From NCBI RefSeq assembly GCF_910596095.1, contig NC_056543.1, positions 21,724,542 to 21,788,541 of the forward strand: a stretch of DNA of 64,000 nucleotides. The letters are read 5' to 3'. A program made the position numbers and the translations under genes. How positions within the stretch are numbered: the stretch's first letter is position 1; each line of letters opens with the position of its first letter. This document shows positions 51,333-61,156 of this stretch, one piece after another. The notes beneath the pieces are model-generated. The model had not been told where the DNA came from, did no database searches, and saw only the letters and a list, made by a program, of their open reading frames with translations. The DNA is from Thunnus maccoyii. Lineage: Eukaryota; Chordata; Actinopteri; Scombriformes; Scombridae.

Positions 51333-52514
51333 TGGTAACAAATGTATTCCAGGTCAGCGCTTTGCTGCATGTTTCCTGAACACGGTCGGACTTTTCCTCT
51401 CCAAAGCTGTCACATTTCCTGTCTTTACTGTGTTGTGCATTCCTTCACATTGACTCATTAGACCAACAAAAAAACCCACACTGATAAGACTGAATATAAT
51501 CTCCTTGTTTGATAAAGGATATCACTACAATTTCACAAGAAAATGTGTGAAAAGTGAATATTTCTGTTATGGGGGTATATTACTAACAGATGTACCACTA
51601 CAGGCAGATTTCAAACCTTAAAGAAACACTGATGTGCACTTGGAGATACTTACTTGCAAATTTGCAGCAACTTGTGTACTATATTGAACATGCCACTTAT
51701 TTTCGTGACTGATTAATCATTTTGTCAATAAAATGTCAGACAACAGTGAAAAATGCCTGATATAATTTCTCACTGCCCAAAATGATGTGTTCAAATAGCT
51801 TGTTTTATTTGGCCAACAGACAAAAACTCAAAGATATTCAGTTTAGTGTTATAAATGACAAATGACAACATCAAACCATCACATTTGAGAGTCTTGGGAA
51901 TGTTTTACATTCTCTGCTTGAAAAATGACTAAAACGAGAAATTGCTTATCAAAAAAGTTGCAGATAAATTGATTAATAGACTAATCCTTGCAGCTTTGAG
52001 TATACAGGCCCACTGTGTAAAATACAGCACTACCATTAAACATTGTACTCCAAAATACACCCTACAATTAACTTAACTATGGTGTACTGTACAGACAGTA
52101 TAGGGTATATTATTAACATATCTGAAGAGATAAAATACACTTTAAAGTAAAATCAACAAAATATTATACAATATTACATAAAGGACATAATAAATACCGG
52201 AAGGATTATTAGCGTTGTCCCATAAACCCCCTGATGTGTCAGTAATTCATTAAAAATGGGGCATACCATGAATATAATGAGTCATCTATCTCACTTAATT
52301 CACCCAAATAAATTATACAATAAAAAAGCACCTTATCAAGTGTTTTATAGCTTATACAAATAGCCCGAAGCCGCATAGCTGCCTTGGATAGGCAGTTCAG
52401 TTTGCATTGGATCAACCTGTTGCGCTGATGCAGCAAATACATTTTAGCGTGTATTGAAAGATATTCAGACTCACCCAGCGCTCCCACTAAAACAGCCCAC
52501 CGGTAAAAGTTCAT
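38208..52514 (-). CDS. ildr2: Immunoglobulin-like domain-containing receptor 2 (angulin-3), 10 coding exons
   Basis: Angulin-family membrane receptor of epithelial and ER membranes. Coding exons in gene order: 52514-52475, 49070-48741, 47732-47613, 44628-44572, 43472-43326, 43215-43054, 42744-42631, 41375-41162, 40108-39451, 38243-38208. They sum to 1878 bp, 625 aa (human about 639), in phase throughout. Signal peptide MNFYRWAVLVGAL, then a V-type Ig domain (Cys in SVVLPC and GVYFC) with WWYKSYCRDR, RTVHVVASAQG and DDLEGKNEAQLELLVLG. A 57-bp exon encodes a stalk ending EFDVEFMP. The membrane span EWAFVGSVVLGSILFMLLLG (about 183-202) leads into CWCQCCPHSCCCYVRCCCCP. Further family blocks: VRSGYRL, MKVLYYIEKELAQF, SELSSLHD, GSLDELEEFAQSYG, DPLPPYSEL. 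The 36-bp last exon encodes STALSRDTLIV. LSR was considered; the Ig domain, stalk and tail fit ILDR2 better, and gpa33 next door agrees. The start of exon 2 in a TG-rich tract is the least certain junction. Confidence 0.92.
38796..38935. repeat. tRNA-like short interspersed repeat relic
   Basis: The phrase CCCAGCTGGACTCAAACCAG resembles an inverted tRNA B box (GGTTTGAGTCC on the minus strand). The preceding purine-rich block (GACAGGAAATAAGGGGAGAG) is often attached to it in fish. Located in the last intron of ildr2. Confidence 0.4.
40868..41155. repeat. AT-rich interspersed repeat (family R1)
   Basis: Contains TTAATTGACAGAAACTTAAT, AACTATTTTAACGATCAATT and GAAAATAATCAGAAGATTAA; ends abut the ildr2 exon at 41162-41375. 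Same family as 19499-19848. Confidence 0.55.
44915..45330. repeat. Interspersed repeat copy (family R3), inverted relative to 26190-26700
   Basis: Contains TGGACTGAAATATCTCAACA, AGCGCCACCATCAGGTTGAC, TAGCATGCTAACAGGCTAAC and CATCAGCATGTTAGCATTGT. It lies in the intron before the ildr2 stalk exon. Confidence 0.55.
46467..46608. mobile_element. Short palindromic MITE (family M2)
   Basis: The left arm AGGAATACTTTGACATTTTG continuing GGATACACTT is the inverse of the right arm AAGTGTATCCCAAAATATCA continuing AAGTATTTCT. Flanks are TTAA (46463-46466) and TTAC (46609-46612), so the target duplication is TTAA with one change. It is 142 bp long, non-coding, in an ildr2 intron. Confidence 0.75.
49308..49575. 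repeat. AT-rich interspersed repeat (family R1)
   Basis: Begins GGGCTGCAGTTAATGATTAT-like sequence at about 49302 and ends ATAGCAATTAATTGTC. A second family copy lies only 100 bp to the right. Confidence 0.6.
49672..49966. repeat. AT-rich interspersed repeat with inverted ends (family R1)
   Basis: Starts AGAGCTGCAACAATTAGCAG and ends AATTGTTAGTTACAGCCCTA, clear inverted termini. The interior matches the other R1 copies. Located in ildr2 intron 1. Confidence 0.7.
51287..51330. repeat. (TG)n microsatellite
   Basis: 22 uninterrupted TG units in ildr2 intron 1. Confidence 0.9.
51690..52000. repeat. AT-rich interspersed repeat (family R1)
   Basis: Contains CGTGACTGATTAATCATTTT, AACATCAAACCATCACATTT and GATTAATAGACTAATCCTTG CAGCTTTGAG in the order seen in other R1 copies. 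Confidence 0.55.
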
Positions 52515-52654
52515 GATATAGTCCGTTTTACAGGAATGAGCAGTTTATCCGCATGTTTGTCATCCTCGTTGCCCGCCGACTGCTGCTGCTGCTGCTACCA
52601 ACAGGACCCAGACTGCGACTAACGGGACTGTACCACTTCATGCAGAGGTGAGTT

Positions 52655-52660
<6 letters not shown>
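52515..52660 (-). promoter_or_regulatory. ildr2: Probable ildr2 5' UTR and promoter area
   Basis: Directly upstream of the ildr2 start codon; contains CTGCTGCTGCTGCTGCTAC and CCCGCCGAC segments. A long CA repeat begins at 52658. The start site is undefined. Confidence 0.3.

Positions 52661-52720
<60 letters not shown>
52658..52720. repeat. (CA)n microsatellite
   Basis: About 31 uninterrupted CA units, immediately upstream of the likely ildr2 promoter. Confidence 0.92.
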
Positions 52721-52723
<3 letters not shown>

Positions 52724-52866
52724 ACTGCTCCGAAAGACTGACACCTTCCTGTGCTACTCAGGATACTAAACACAGTATGTAGCAGAGCTGGTGGAGGTGT
52801 CCCTTTAGTGTATAAGCAGCAGGGTATTTTTTAAAATCTGCAGCGAGTGTAGCGGCAGTAGAGATA

Positions 52867-52911
<45 letters not shown>
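52867..52911. repeat. (TC)n(TG)n compound microsatellite
   Basis: About eight TC units pass directly into about fourteen TG units. Confidence 0.85.
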
Positions 52912-53099
52912 CTGTCTGTCTGTCATAGGCTACTTTCGGGGACATATTTCAGACCAGTTATTTGGGGACGGCTTGTCCAACTGGGGAAAAAAGCTGACAG
53001 AAAGCTGATTTTGGGGTCAGTGGTCATAGTCAGAGTTAGGGTAAGTCCACAGGAAATGAATGTAAGTGTATATAATATCCCCAAAAGTGACATAGGTCA

Positions 53100-53132
53100 A
53101 TGTGTGTATGTGTGTGTGTGTGTGTGTGTGTG
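53100..53132. repeat. (TG)n microsatellite
   Basis: TG run with one interruption (TGTATG) near its left end. Confidence 0.85.
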
Positions 53133-53649
53133 CAGGAGAGAGGGGGGCAGCTTGTTTGTAAAATCAGGTCAGACTTGGCAGTGAGTTTTGAGGGATGTTA
53201 CTTCACACAAACGGCAACATTTGACCCATTTTCTTCATTGAACTCGATTTTATTGTTGCTATATAAAACACACACACAAAAATATTTTTTTAAAAAACAC
53301 AAAAATACAAATGATCACTTTTAGGCAAAATTTAACTCCTTATTACCTAACACCAAAATAAAGAAATAACAAAATAAAGCAAATATGGCATTAAGCTGTA
53401 GAAAAGATGTACCACACAAATGTTTTAAAAGATTAAAAAAATTGTAAATCTAACTCAGGTAGTTGTAGTAGAGTCTATTTGATCATGCAGGTTAAATCAT
53501 TAAATCTGTATGAAGTACACATGCTATATACAGTTGGCTATGTTGACACCTCAACTTTCTTCATGGATCAGCGAGTTACCAGAACGCAAGCATATTCTTA
53601 TTCAACCAGGTTTGACTGACACTCCCAGTCAGCTGTGGACAGACTCTGT

Positions 53650-53925
53650 GTGATGTAAATGGTAAAAGCTATATGGAGTGTACTTGTATAGCACCTTTCT
53701 AGTCTTCCGACCACTCAAAGCTCTTTTACACTACGTGTCACATTCACCCATTTACACACATTCATATGCTGGCAGGTGCTGCCATGCAAGGTACCAACCT
53801 GCCTATCAGAGGAAACTAATCATTTATACGCTGATGTCACAACCATCGGTGGCAATTTGGGGTTCAGTATCTTGCCCAAGGACACTTCAACATGCAGACT
53901 AGAGGAGCCAGGAATCAAACCGCCA
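53650..53925 (+). repeat. Common fish interspersed repeat
   Basis: Contains TTGTATAGCACCTTTCTAGT, CTTCCGACCACTCAAAGC, AATTTGGGGTTCAGTATCTT and GCCCAAGGACACTTCAACAT, and ends with GAGCCAGGAATCAAACCGCC. That end resembles an inverted tRNA B box. No coding frame. Located between ildr2 and the gpa33-like gene. Confidence 0.55.
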
Positions 53926-54533
53926 TATTTTTTTTTTTTTTGATTAACCTATTGGCAGACAGTACATTTTATGTAATGGCCATTTGTTAAACTACTAGAC
54001 TACAAAGGACTGTTCCAATATGGAGAAAAATGAACTCAAAGGACACGCCCCTCTACTTTGTGTCATCATGGTATCATTCACCACCTCATTTATTTATCCT
54101 CATATGACAGGACATCAAAACATTACACCAACATTACTTTTTTTTAACAATACAAGTCCTACTTTTCTATTCAGGTCAGGCTTGTTGTTCAATTAAATAT
54201 TGGTGTATAGTGACATTTTGAACAGGGTCAGAAGTTGATTTGGTTTTGCCAAAGCATATATTTGGACCAAAATCTATTCACTTCAGCCTAATCAGTTAGT
54301 GGACTCGCAGGCAACTGGCCCCATAAATAGTCACTATGTCACAAAGCTTTCAGCACCACCTATTTTGTAATGTGTCTGGTATGACGAGGCACTGAGCCAT
54401 GAACCCAATTAAGTGGATCCAAACAAGAAAAAAAGATTTTTAGGGCATTAAAAGAGCATTCAGTAACACAAAGTTATTGATATCAGTTTCTGTATTGATT
54501 TTAAGTGTAATTGAGGAGATTGCAGCTGCCACG

Positions 54534-57500
54534 TTAGCGATTGCTGCAGTTGTCAAGGTGATCACGACTGCCCCTGTAACGATCACGCTGATCGTCAAGG
54601 CGATCACGACTGCCCCCGTAACGATCACGCTGATCGTCAAGGCGATCACGACTGCCCCCGTAACGATCACGCTGATCATCAAGGCGATCACGACTGCCCC
54701 CGTAACGATCACGTTTATCCTCAAGGCGGTCGCGACTTCCTCCATAATGATCACGCTGATCGTCAAGGCGATCACGACTGCCCCCGTAACGATCACGCTG
54801 ATCGTCAAGGCAATCACGACTGCCCCTGTAACGATCACGCTGATCATCAAGGCGATCACGACTGCCCCCATAACGATCACGCTGATCATCAAGGCGATCA
54901 CGACTGCCCCCGTAACGGTCACGTTTATCCTCAAGGCGGTCGCGACTTCCTCCATAACGATCACGCTGATCATCCAGATGATCACGACTGCCGCCGTAAC
55001 GATCACGTTTATCCTCAAGGTGGTTGCGACTGCCACGATAGTGATCATGCTGGTCGTCCTGGTAACGTTGAGCGTCAATATCACTGCCCTTACCCTCATG
55101 TTTTTCTTTACCACTGTAATAACTGTGTTGGTCATCATCAAACTTATGTCCAGCTGTTCCTGCACTGTAACTGTTCTGAGGAACGTCTTTGTCTTCATAC
55201 TGGTAAACCTGTTGCTTTGTTTCACTGGTGACCATGTCATCCTGGTACTGCTCTCCAGCTTCAGAAGTGTCTCTGTCATAAAACTGCACATCTCCAGGGG
55301 AACTAACAGACAACCAGGGATAAAATACACAACAGAAAGAGTAAATGGTGAGGTCTGCACTTGTAAACATCACTTAGATACTAACAATCAATACACTAAT
55401 AATTGTTGTGTTTACAGTGGCAGAAACATACAGGACACACAATACGTACCCTTCAGCGTACTTGTGTTTGTTGCCCTTTTTCCGGCAGCAACAGAAGATG
55501 AGAATCCCTACAGCCAGTAAACCTGCGAGGATTCCTACAATTATACCTGCAGTAGACCCCATATTCATGCTGCCTGGATAGAAAGAAGAAAAACATGATG
55601 TTTTCTCACTATACTTGCAAGGCTGAGGCCAGTGTTTACAGCTTCGCCATTTGTGTATCTGAAATATCTGAGCCTTTTCTACAAATTACACTCATATGCA
55701 ACTATTTTGTATTAGAAAAATATGTTTTGGGTGAGAATGATTACATTTTTTTTTTCAAAATGAGCTAATGATCTAAAGATCTTGGTCATTGTTACACAAC
55801 ATGCAATCTCCACACTGGTATGGTGAGGATTTCTTCAATGTTACACAATGCACTGTCCTCCACATTCAAAGAGTTGAAGTTGTGGCTAGTTATGGTTGCT
55901 CAGCAAGGATTGGACAACTGCTGCTTGGGGGAGGGATTAGCCTACTAAAAGCAGACACAAACATTAGCATTCATATCGTGTTTCTCACCACCTGATACAG
56001 GTACATCCAATATTCACTCTACTTCTAGCTCTGTTTTGGTCAGCACCATCTCCTAAGAAAAATAATTCGGCCGAAGCTTTTTAGCAGCTAAATGCTCCTC
56101 CAGGTTCACCAGCTAGTTGCGAACTTTGTCTACCATTCTGTTGTGATAGTGTACACTGAGTTGCTGCTGGAAAGATGGAAGAGAGTGGACTACCAGAGCC
56201 ACATGATTTAAATGAGGCTCAAAAGCTCAAAGGAGCTGATGGGGACAGCAGAGTTGGGCGGCAATTCTCTCTATCACTTAGAGGTGAGAGGTAAATCATG
56301 TTAAGACACTCACCAGGCATCACAGCTAAGGTTAAGTTGCAGCTGGCAGAACCCATTCGATTTGTTGACGTGCAAACGAAGAACCCAGATGTCTCTCTTG
56401 AAATATTGAATAATGATAGATCTCCCTTGCCTGTAACAAAACATTTTGTCATTCTTTACATAAACACTGGCAAAAGGAGAACCCAATCCAACAAAGATAT
56501 GTGCTTCAAAGAAACATATGGATGGTTGAAAAGCATACTTTCAAGTGTCTTTGGTGGAAGTGGTCTTTGTATGTTTTGGACACTGTAGGTGTTCCATTTA
56601 TAGACGGGTTTTGGGGATCCTTGCTCAGACATGCAGGTGAGGGTGATGTTTTGAAAATACTCTGCTTTTCCCTGAATCCCGCAGATGGGCTTAGAGGGAG
56701 GTTCTGCAATAAAACAAAGACTATAACAGTTAGAATCACTTTATTACAAGAAAATTGTAAAAACAAAATGCAGTATTGGTTTTACATCACCATGGAGACG
56801 ACATTTGAATGGTTAGATAGACAAATAATAAACATAAAACATGTGAGTTGTTCATTCTCACCCAGGACCAAAAGGGAAGTGGTGGCAGCTGTTATTCCCT
56901 CATCATCACCAGGGATCTTGACACTGCATTGGAATTCACGGTTGTCCTGCATGGTCACCTTTGTTAAGCGGAGTGTGCTGACATATTTGTCAATCTTCAA
57001 AAAGGCTCTGCCTTCATAATTAGGCGAGATGTCAATTCGATTGATTGATGAATAGTATGTGGCCACTGATTTCTAGAGAAATATACATAAACAAGTTTTA
57101 TTCAAAGACACCTGCACTAATAATGATATTGATATAATACTTTATATTTATATCAATACCATGCCACAAGTCATGACATTATATATATATACTGTAAATA
57201 AAATTGACAATAGGTGGTATAATGTATGCTAAATAAGAGTAAGATGTATTGATTTCAGTTTATAGTTGTCGATTGATCTATTAGTTGGTCAACAGAAAAT
57301 TAATCAGCAACCATTTTGATAACTGATAAATATTTTTTAAGCAAAAGTACCAAACTCTCAAATGTGAGGATTTTCTGCTTTTTTCTGTTTTATAAACTAG
57401 TTGTAAACTGATAATAATTTGGGAAATTATACAAGCATTTTTCACTATTATCTGATTTGACTAAACTATTAATCAAATCTTGAGAAAATAATTGATATTA

Positions 57501-58930
57501 TAATGAGAAAAATCGTTAGTTGCAGCTCTAATGTCCAGTTTTGCCACATTGTTGCTGCGATACCTTCTCTTTAATGAATTATTTTGTGTACAAATTATCA
57601 TGACAATTTATCAAATTAAAAAATAATATAATACAAAAGTGTTTAGTGTATAGTCCTACCTGAAAAATATAGCATAATTTCTCTGTCTCAGTACCATGTA
57701 ACATGTACAAGTGGAGTATGTGCAAGAGGCTTATTCACTTCTTTGTCATCCACGGGACAAAGGTCATTGCCACTATATGTGTGTGTGTTTCCGTACGTTT
57801 AGTTTGGAACTTATCAAGTATCACATTCAATGAAAGCACAGGACATCGTCTTTCTTTTGACTGAAACAAGTATTCTTATATACAGTGGATTATTGTCCAT
57901 TTCAAAATGTGACACAACCATAGTCATGATATGAGAATATTATATATTATTAACACTTTCTGAGGAGAATGTTGTTTTTGGTATAATTATTTAATAAAAA
58001 GAGAGAAATCCAAGAATGCTACACTTCTGATTGCATATCTTTTGGGAGACCTTCCCTGTCTGGCTAGTAGCCACATCATTCACACACTGTGTCTCCAGTT
58101 TTACTTTCTGTTATAAATTTGTTTCCAACTTCAAGCTGAGGTTACTTTGGTGACGTCATCAGGTTTCTTTTCTCTCAGACTTGACAAAGCCACAGAAGAC
58201 ATTATATATATACATAGATATAAATATACATATATGTGTGTAAGTGTGTGTGTGTGTTCACAGGCTGATAGTTCCCCTTTAAGCAGCTCCTCACAATGTG
58301 CTACTAAGACGATGTTACAACCACAATTTATGCAGGCAGCCAGTTTAACTTCTTACCGCTGACTCATCTAAATATTCCCATGAGAGGACGAAGAACTTGA
58401 CGGGTGGGTTGGCTGGTTTGAAGGAGCAGGTTATATTAATATCGTCTCCTCTTGCGACCTCATATTGTTCTTTTGGAATATTAACCTCCAAACTCCTGCA
58501 GCAGGGCAGCACTGAAATAAAACGAAATACATGATAACTGATAATCAATCTGTTTCTCAGTAATAGTGATGTATTTATGACATCTACTTTTATAATGTGT
58601 TATTGGAGGACAGACCATAGTAGATATGATTTAATCTGACCAACTCAACCTATATTATGTTTATGTTATATAAAACTTAAATATAGATTTTTAAGTATGT
58701 TTCTTTCCAGGCAAATATATAATAAACAGGTTTCACCCACAGGTCTCTTTTCAGTAATCTTCTTCCGGTTTAGTAGCAAAGGATTGGATTAATGATTAAC
58801 ATATGTTGGTGATAATGCCACAAAGGTGTGGTAGTTTATGATATTAAAGAGAGAGAATACAAGTATAAAGCCTACCTGTGAGTATCAGAAACAGTTTTTG
58901 CCATCCAAGTTGCGTCTTTGTTGCCATCAT
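54534..58930 (-). CDS. gpa33: Cell surface A33 antigen-like protein (GPA33-like), 7 coding exons, expanded tail
   Basis: CTX-family Ig membrane protein; mammalian GPA33 is an intestinal epithelial surface protein. Coding exons in gene order: 58930-58876, 58511-58357, 57072-56862, 56703-56539, 56430-56314, 55573-55450, 55302-54534. They sum to 1596 bp, 531 aa, in phase. Signal peptide MMATKTQLGWQKLFLILT. The V domain is split over two exons and the C2 domain over two exons (intron of only 108 bp), the CTX-family pattern. V domain: INITCSF, FKVLSW-type tryptophan in FVLSWEYLDES, and FQCSVKIPGDDEG. C2: EPPSKPICGIQGKAEYFQNI, LTCMSEQGSPKPVYKW, SGFFVCTSTNRMGSASCNLT, close to GPA33. Membrane span about 241-262 (TAGIIVGILAGLLAVGILIF) followed by CCCRKKGNKHKY. 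The tail (about 277-531) is acidic/Tyr-rich, then the 14-residue repeat; human GPA33 totals about 319 aa. The first of two adjacent ATGs was taken as start. Confidence 0.9.
54537..55034 (-). repeat. 42-bp coding tandem repeat in the gpa33-like last exon
   Basis: Eleven full 42-bp units and a 36-bp end unit, each encoding a variant of GSRDRLDDQRDRYG. Two unit types alternate irregularly: LDDQ (GATCGTCAAGG or GATCATCAAGG on the plus strand) and LEDK (TTTATCCTCAAGG). The 42-bp period is a multiple of three, so copy-number change keeps the frame. Confidence 0.95.
57240..57530. repeat. AT-rich interspersed repeat (family R1)
   Basis: Contains GTTGGTCAACAGAAAATTAA, ACCATTTTGATAACTGATAA and ends AAAATCGTTAGTTGCAGCTC, matching the R1 termini. 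In the intron between the two V-domain exons of the gpa33-like gene. Confidence 0.6.
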
Positions 58931-59204
58931 TAAAAGAAGATACAAATCAGAATAAAAAAGAAATGAAAAAGAACGATCTGAAATAGATGCTCTCTGTCTC
59001 AGACCAAGAGTCCGCCTAACCTTCACGGTGAACTCCCAGTTATGGAGAAGTTGACTCTTCCAGGTAATAAGTCAACGGCTACAGGTCACATGTCACCAGA
59101 CTGCCAATCATTGCTTCATCATCCACTTTAAACCTGACCATTAGAGTTGAATGTAATAAAGAGGGGCTGTACAACCAACAGGACTTAAATATACAACATG
59201 ACAC

Positions 59205-59232
59205 AGATAGATAGATAGATAGATAGATAGAT
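59205..59232. repeat. (ATAG)n microsatellite
   Basis: About seven GATA units, just upstream of the gpa33-like gene. Confidence 0.9.
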
Positions 59233-59239
59233 CATTTAA

Positions 59240-61000
59240 ATATTCATCTATATAGTTAGATGACTGCAGCACAGCAAAGTATGAAATGTAGATAAAAAAA
59301 AAAACAATTCCTCCCCCCAAAAAATCATTTTACTGATCCCAGTCAGTGACTACATTTATTTCATTGTTTTGCTCGACAGTTCAATAGATTTTGACCTTTA
59401 TAGAAAGTTGTATTTGTGCTTTATATTGTATAGCCATAGCTGGTGTTGTGCTCAATTTGACCTGCAGGCTGCAGTATTGGACTGACAATGAAGTTGTACG
59501 TAATCAATACAGACCAGATTACAGCTGGTCTGTTCATTTATGATAGCATATAAAAAGATCATAAATGCAGTTGAATACGTTAATGGCCTTTGACCCTGTT
59601 GTTTTAACTTGCTGCTGTGGTCTCTCATTTAGAACTGTTGCACTGATGTGAAAGGCAGGAGGTGTGAATTGAACCTGGACCTCCATCTGATGGTTTGGCA
59701 TTGAAAGTTTGCTGTTTGTGAATTGCGACACTGGCTGTGTATTAGGAGAGATGTGACCTTGATAACAAGACAGTGTGCTCATTCAGTGGCCCGGGTTGCA
59801 GATTTAGACTCGACTGAGGACAATGATGCAATCCTTAGTGGGGTCAGGTCAGCTGTCTTGAAGTATTCAGTCACTCATTGGTTGAGCATAATGTTTACCC
59901 AACTGATGTGAGAGGGAACCAAGATTCTGCATCTTTGCATCTCTAAAAGGGTCATACTACTTCTATTTATTGATTATTGCTAATATCCTACATAACAGAT
60001 CAACTCAAAAGTGTTAGTGACAAAATAATGAATTATCTCCACAACACTAATAATATTGTTCTTAATTAGTCTTTTTTTTAATTCAGTAAACACAAATACA
60101 TCTGGAAGAAAAAAAAACTGAGGCAGATGTCTCTTCAGGTGAATCGGAAATTGTATGAAAACTTTTGACATTTGACTGACTATTGACTGACAAATCTGAA
60201 AGTCACTATTATAACCAACTAAAAAAGCAACCAGTTACAATTAACAGTAAAATTATTTACATCCTCACAAGAGACTTCTATACTTTGTAACAACAATCAT
60301 TTGTTATTATAACTATTGTTTAGATTCTTCAATTTACAGTGTTTCTGACCATTTTCCAATACATGTTTATCTTGTATTATCTATAATTTTAGATAACTTA
60401 AAGCTATTTTTCCTTTTGTCCCAGGTGTCCATAGTTTTCCATTATTACTTAGCAGTCTGTTGGATTGAGCATGGGCTCTGGGCGCTACTGACCCCTCAAC
60501 CCCGCCGACAACATACTCTGTACATTGTGTATGCATCCTCCAAGTTCCCATCAAGTGCAGTGCGCACAGTAGACTACATGTGGCAGCTTCATTATACTGT
60601 ATGCCCAGACACCCAGAGACCCACCAGTACTCCTGTGATGGAATAATATTAACTGGTACCAGGTCCGCTGTGTATAAATTAGTTTGTAGTTATTTAATTA
60701 AACTTCTGTCATTTATGACTTTTATATTTATGAATATGCACCATGTGAGCATAATATTAACTTAAATAAATATTTAGTATTTTAACACAGGGCCAAAAAG
60801 ACAGAACCACATCATTAGGTAATAATGCAGGACCTGCTTTAGTTGATGTTATACTTTGAAGATCTCCTCCAGACAGGTATTAAGAATATACTCTGCTTGA
60901 AACAATAATGTGCGCCTGATATGGGTGTTTCCACAAAAAAGTATAATTACCATGTTAAAATTACATCTACTCCTTCCCCCTCATTAAAAAATAAAGAACC
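59240..61000. other. Intergenic DNA without a recognisable gene
   Basis: Short chance frames only. GC-richer pieces near 59600-59830 and 60460-60660 may be old repeats but have no defined ends. Confidence 0.4.
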
Positions 61001-61156
61001 TATGAATATTCTGGACACTGTAAAGTCCATTCTCAATGTCTGTGCACGAGAGGCTTCACGTTTCCACATCACACTTGTGTAAGTTGCATACTGGACCATG
61101 ATTGGCTTCCACAAGCTGTGATGTCACAAATCACGCTCATTGGTCAACCCCTAAAA

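Noticed and set aside
38208..52514. Naming the second angulin lsr instead of ildr2
   Set aside because: The tail LSRDTLIV resembles LSR, but DDLEGKNE, the stalk ending in EFMP then EWAFVG, and the neighbouring gpa33-like gene fit ILDR2 better.
54537..55034. Regular direct repeats resembling a CRISPR array
   Set aside because: Repeats are contiguous without unique spacers, are coding, and the genome is a vertebrate.
54477..55520. 347-codon frame on the plus strand with a TTAPVTITLIVKAI repeat
   Set aside because: It is the antisense of the 42-bp coding repeat of the gpa33-like last exon and also runs through the TM exon and the intron between. The minus-strand frame has splice sites, phase and family support.
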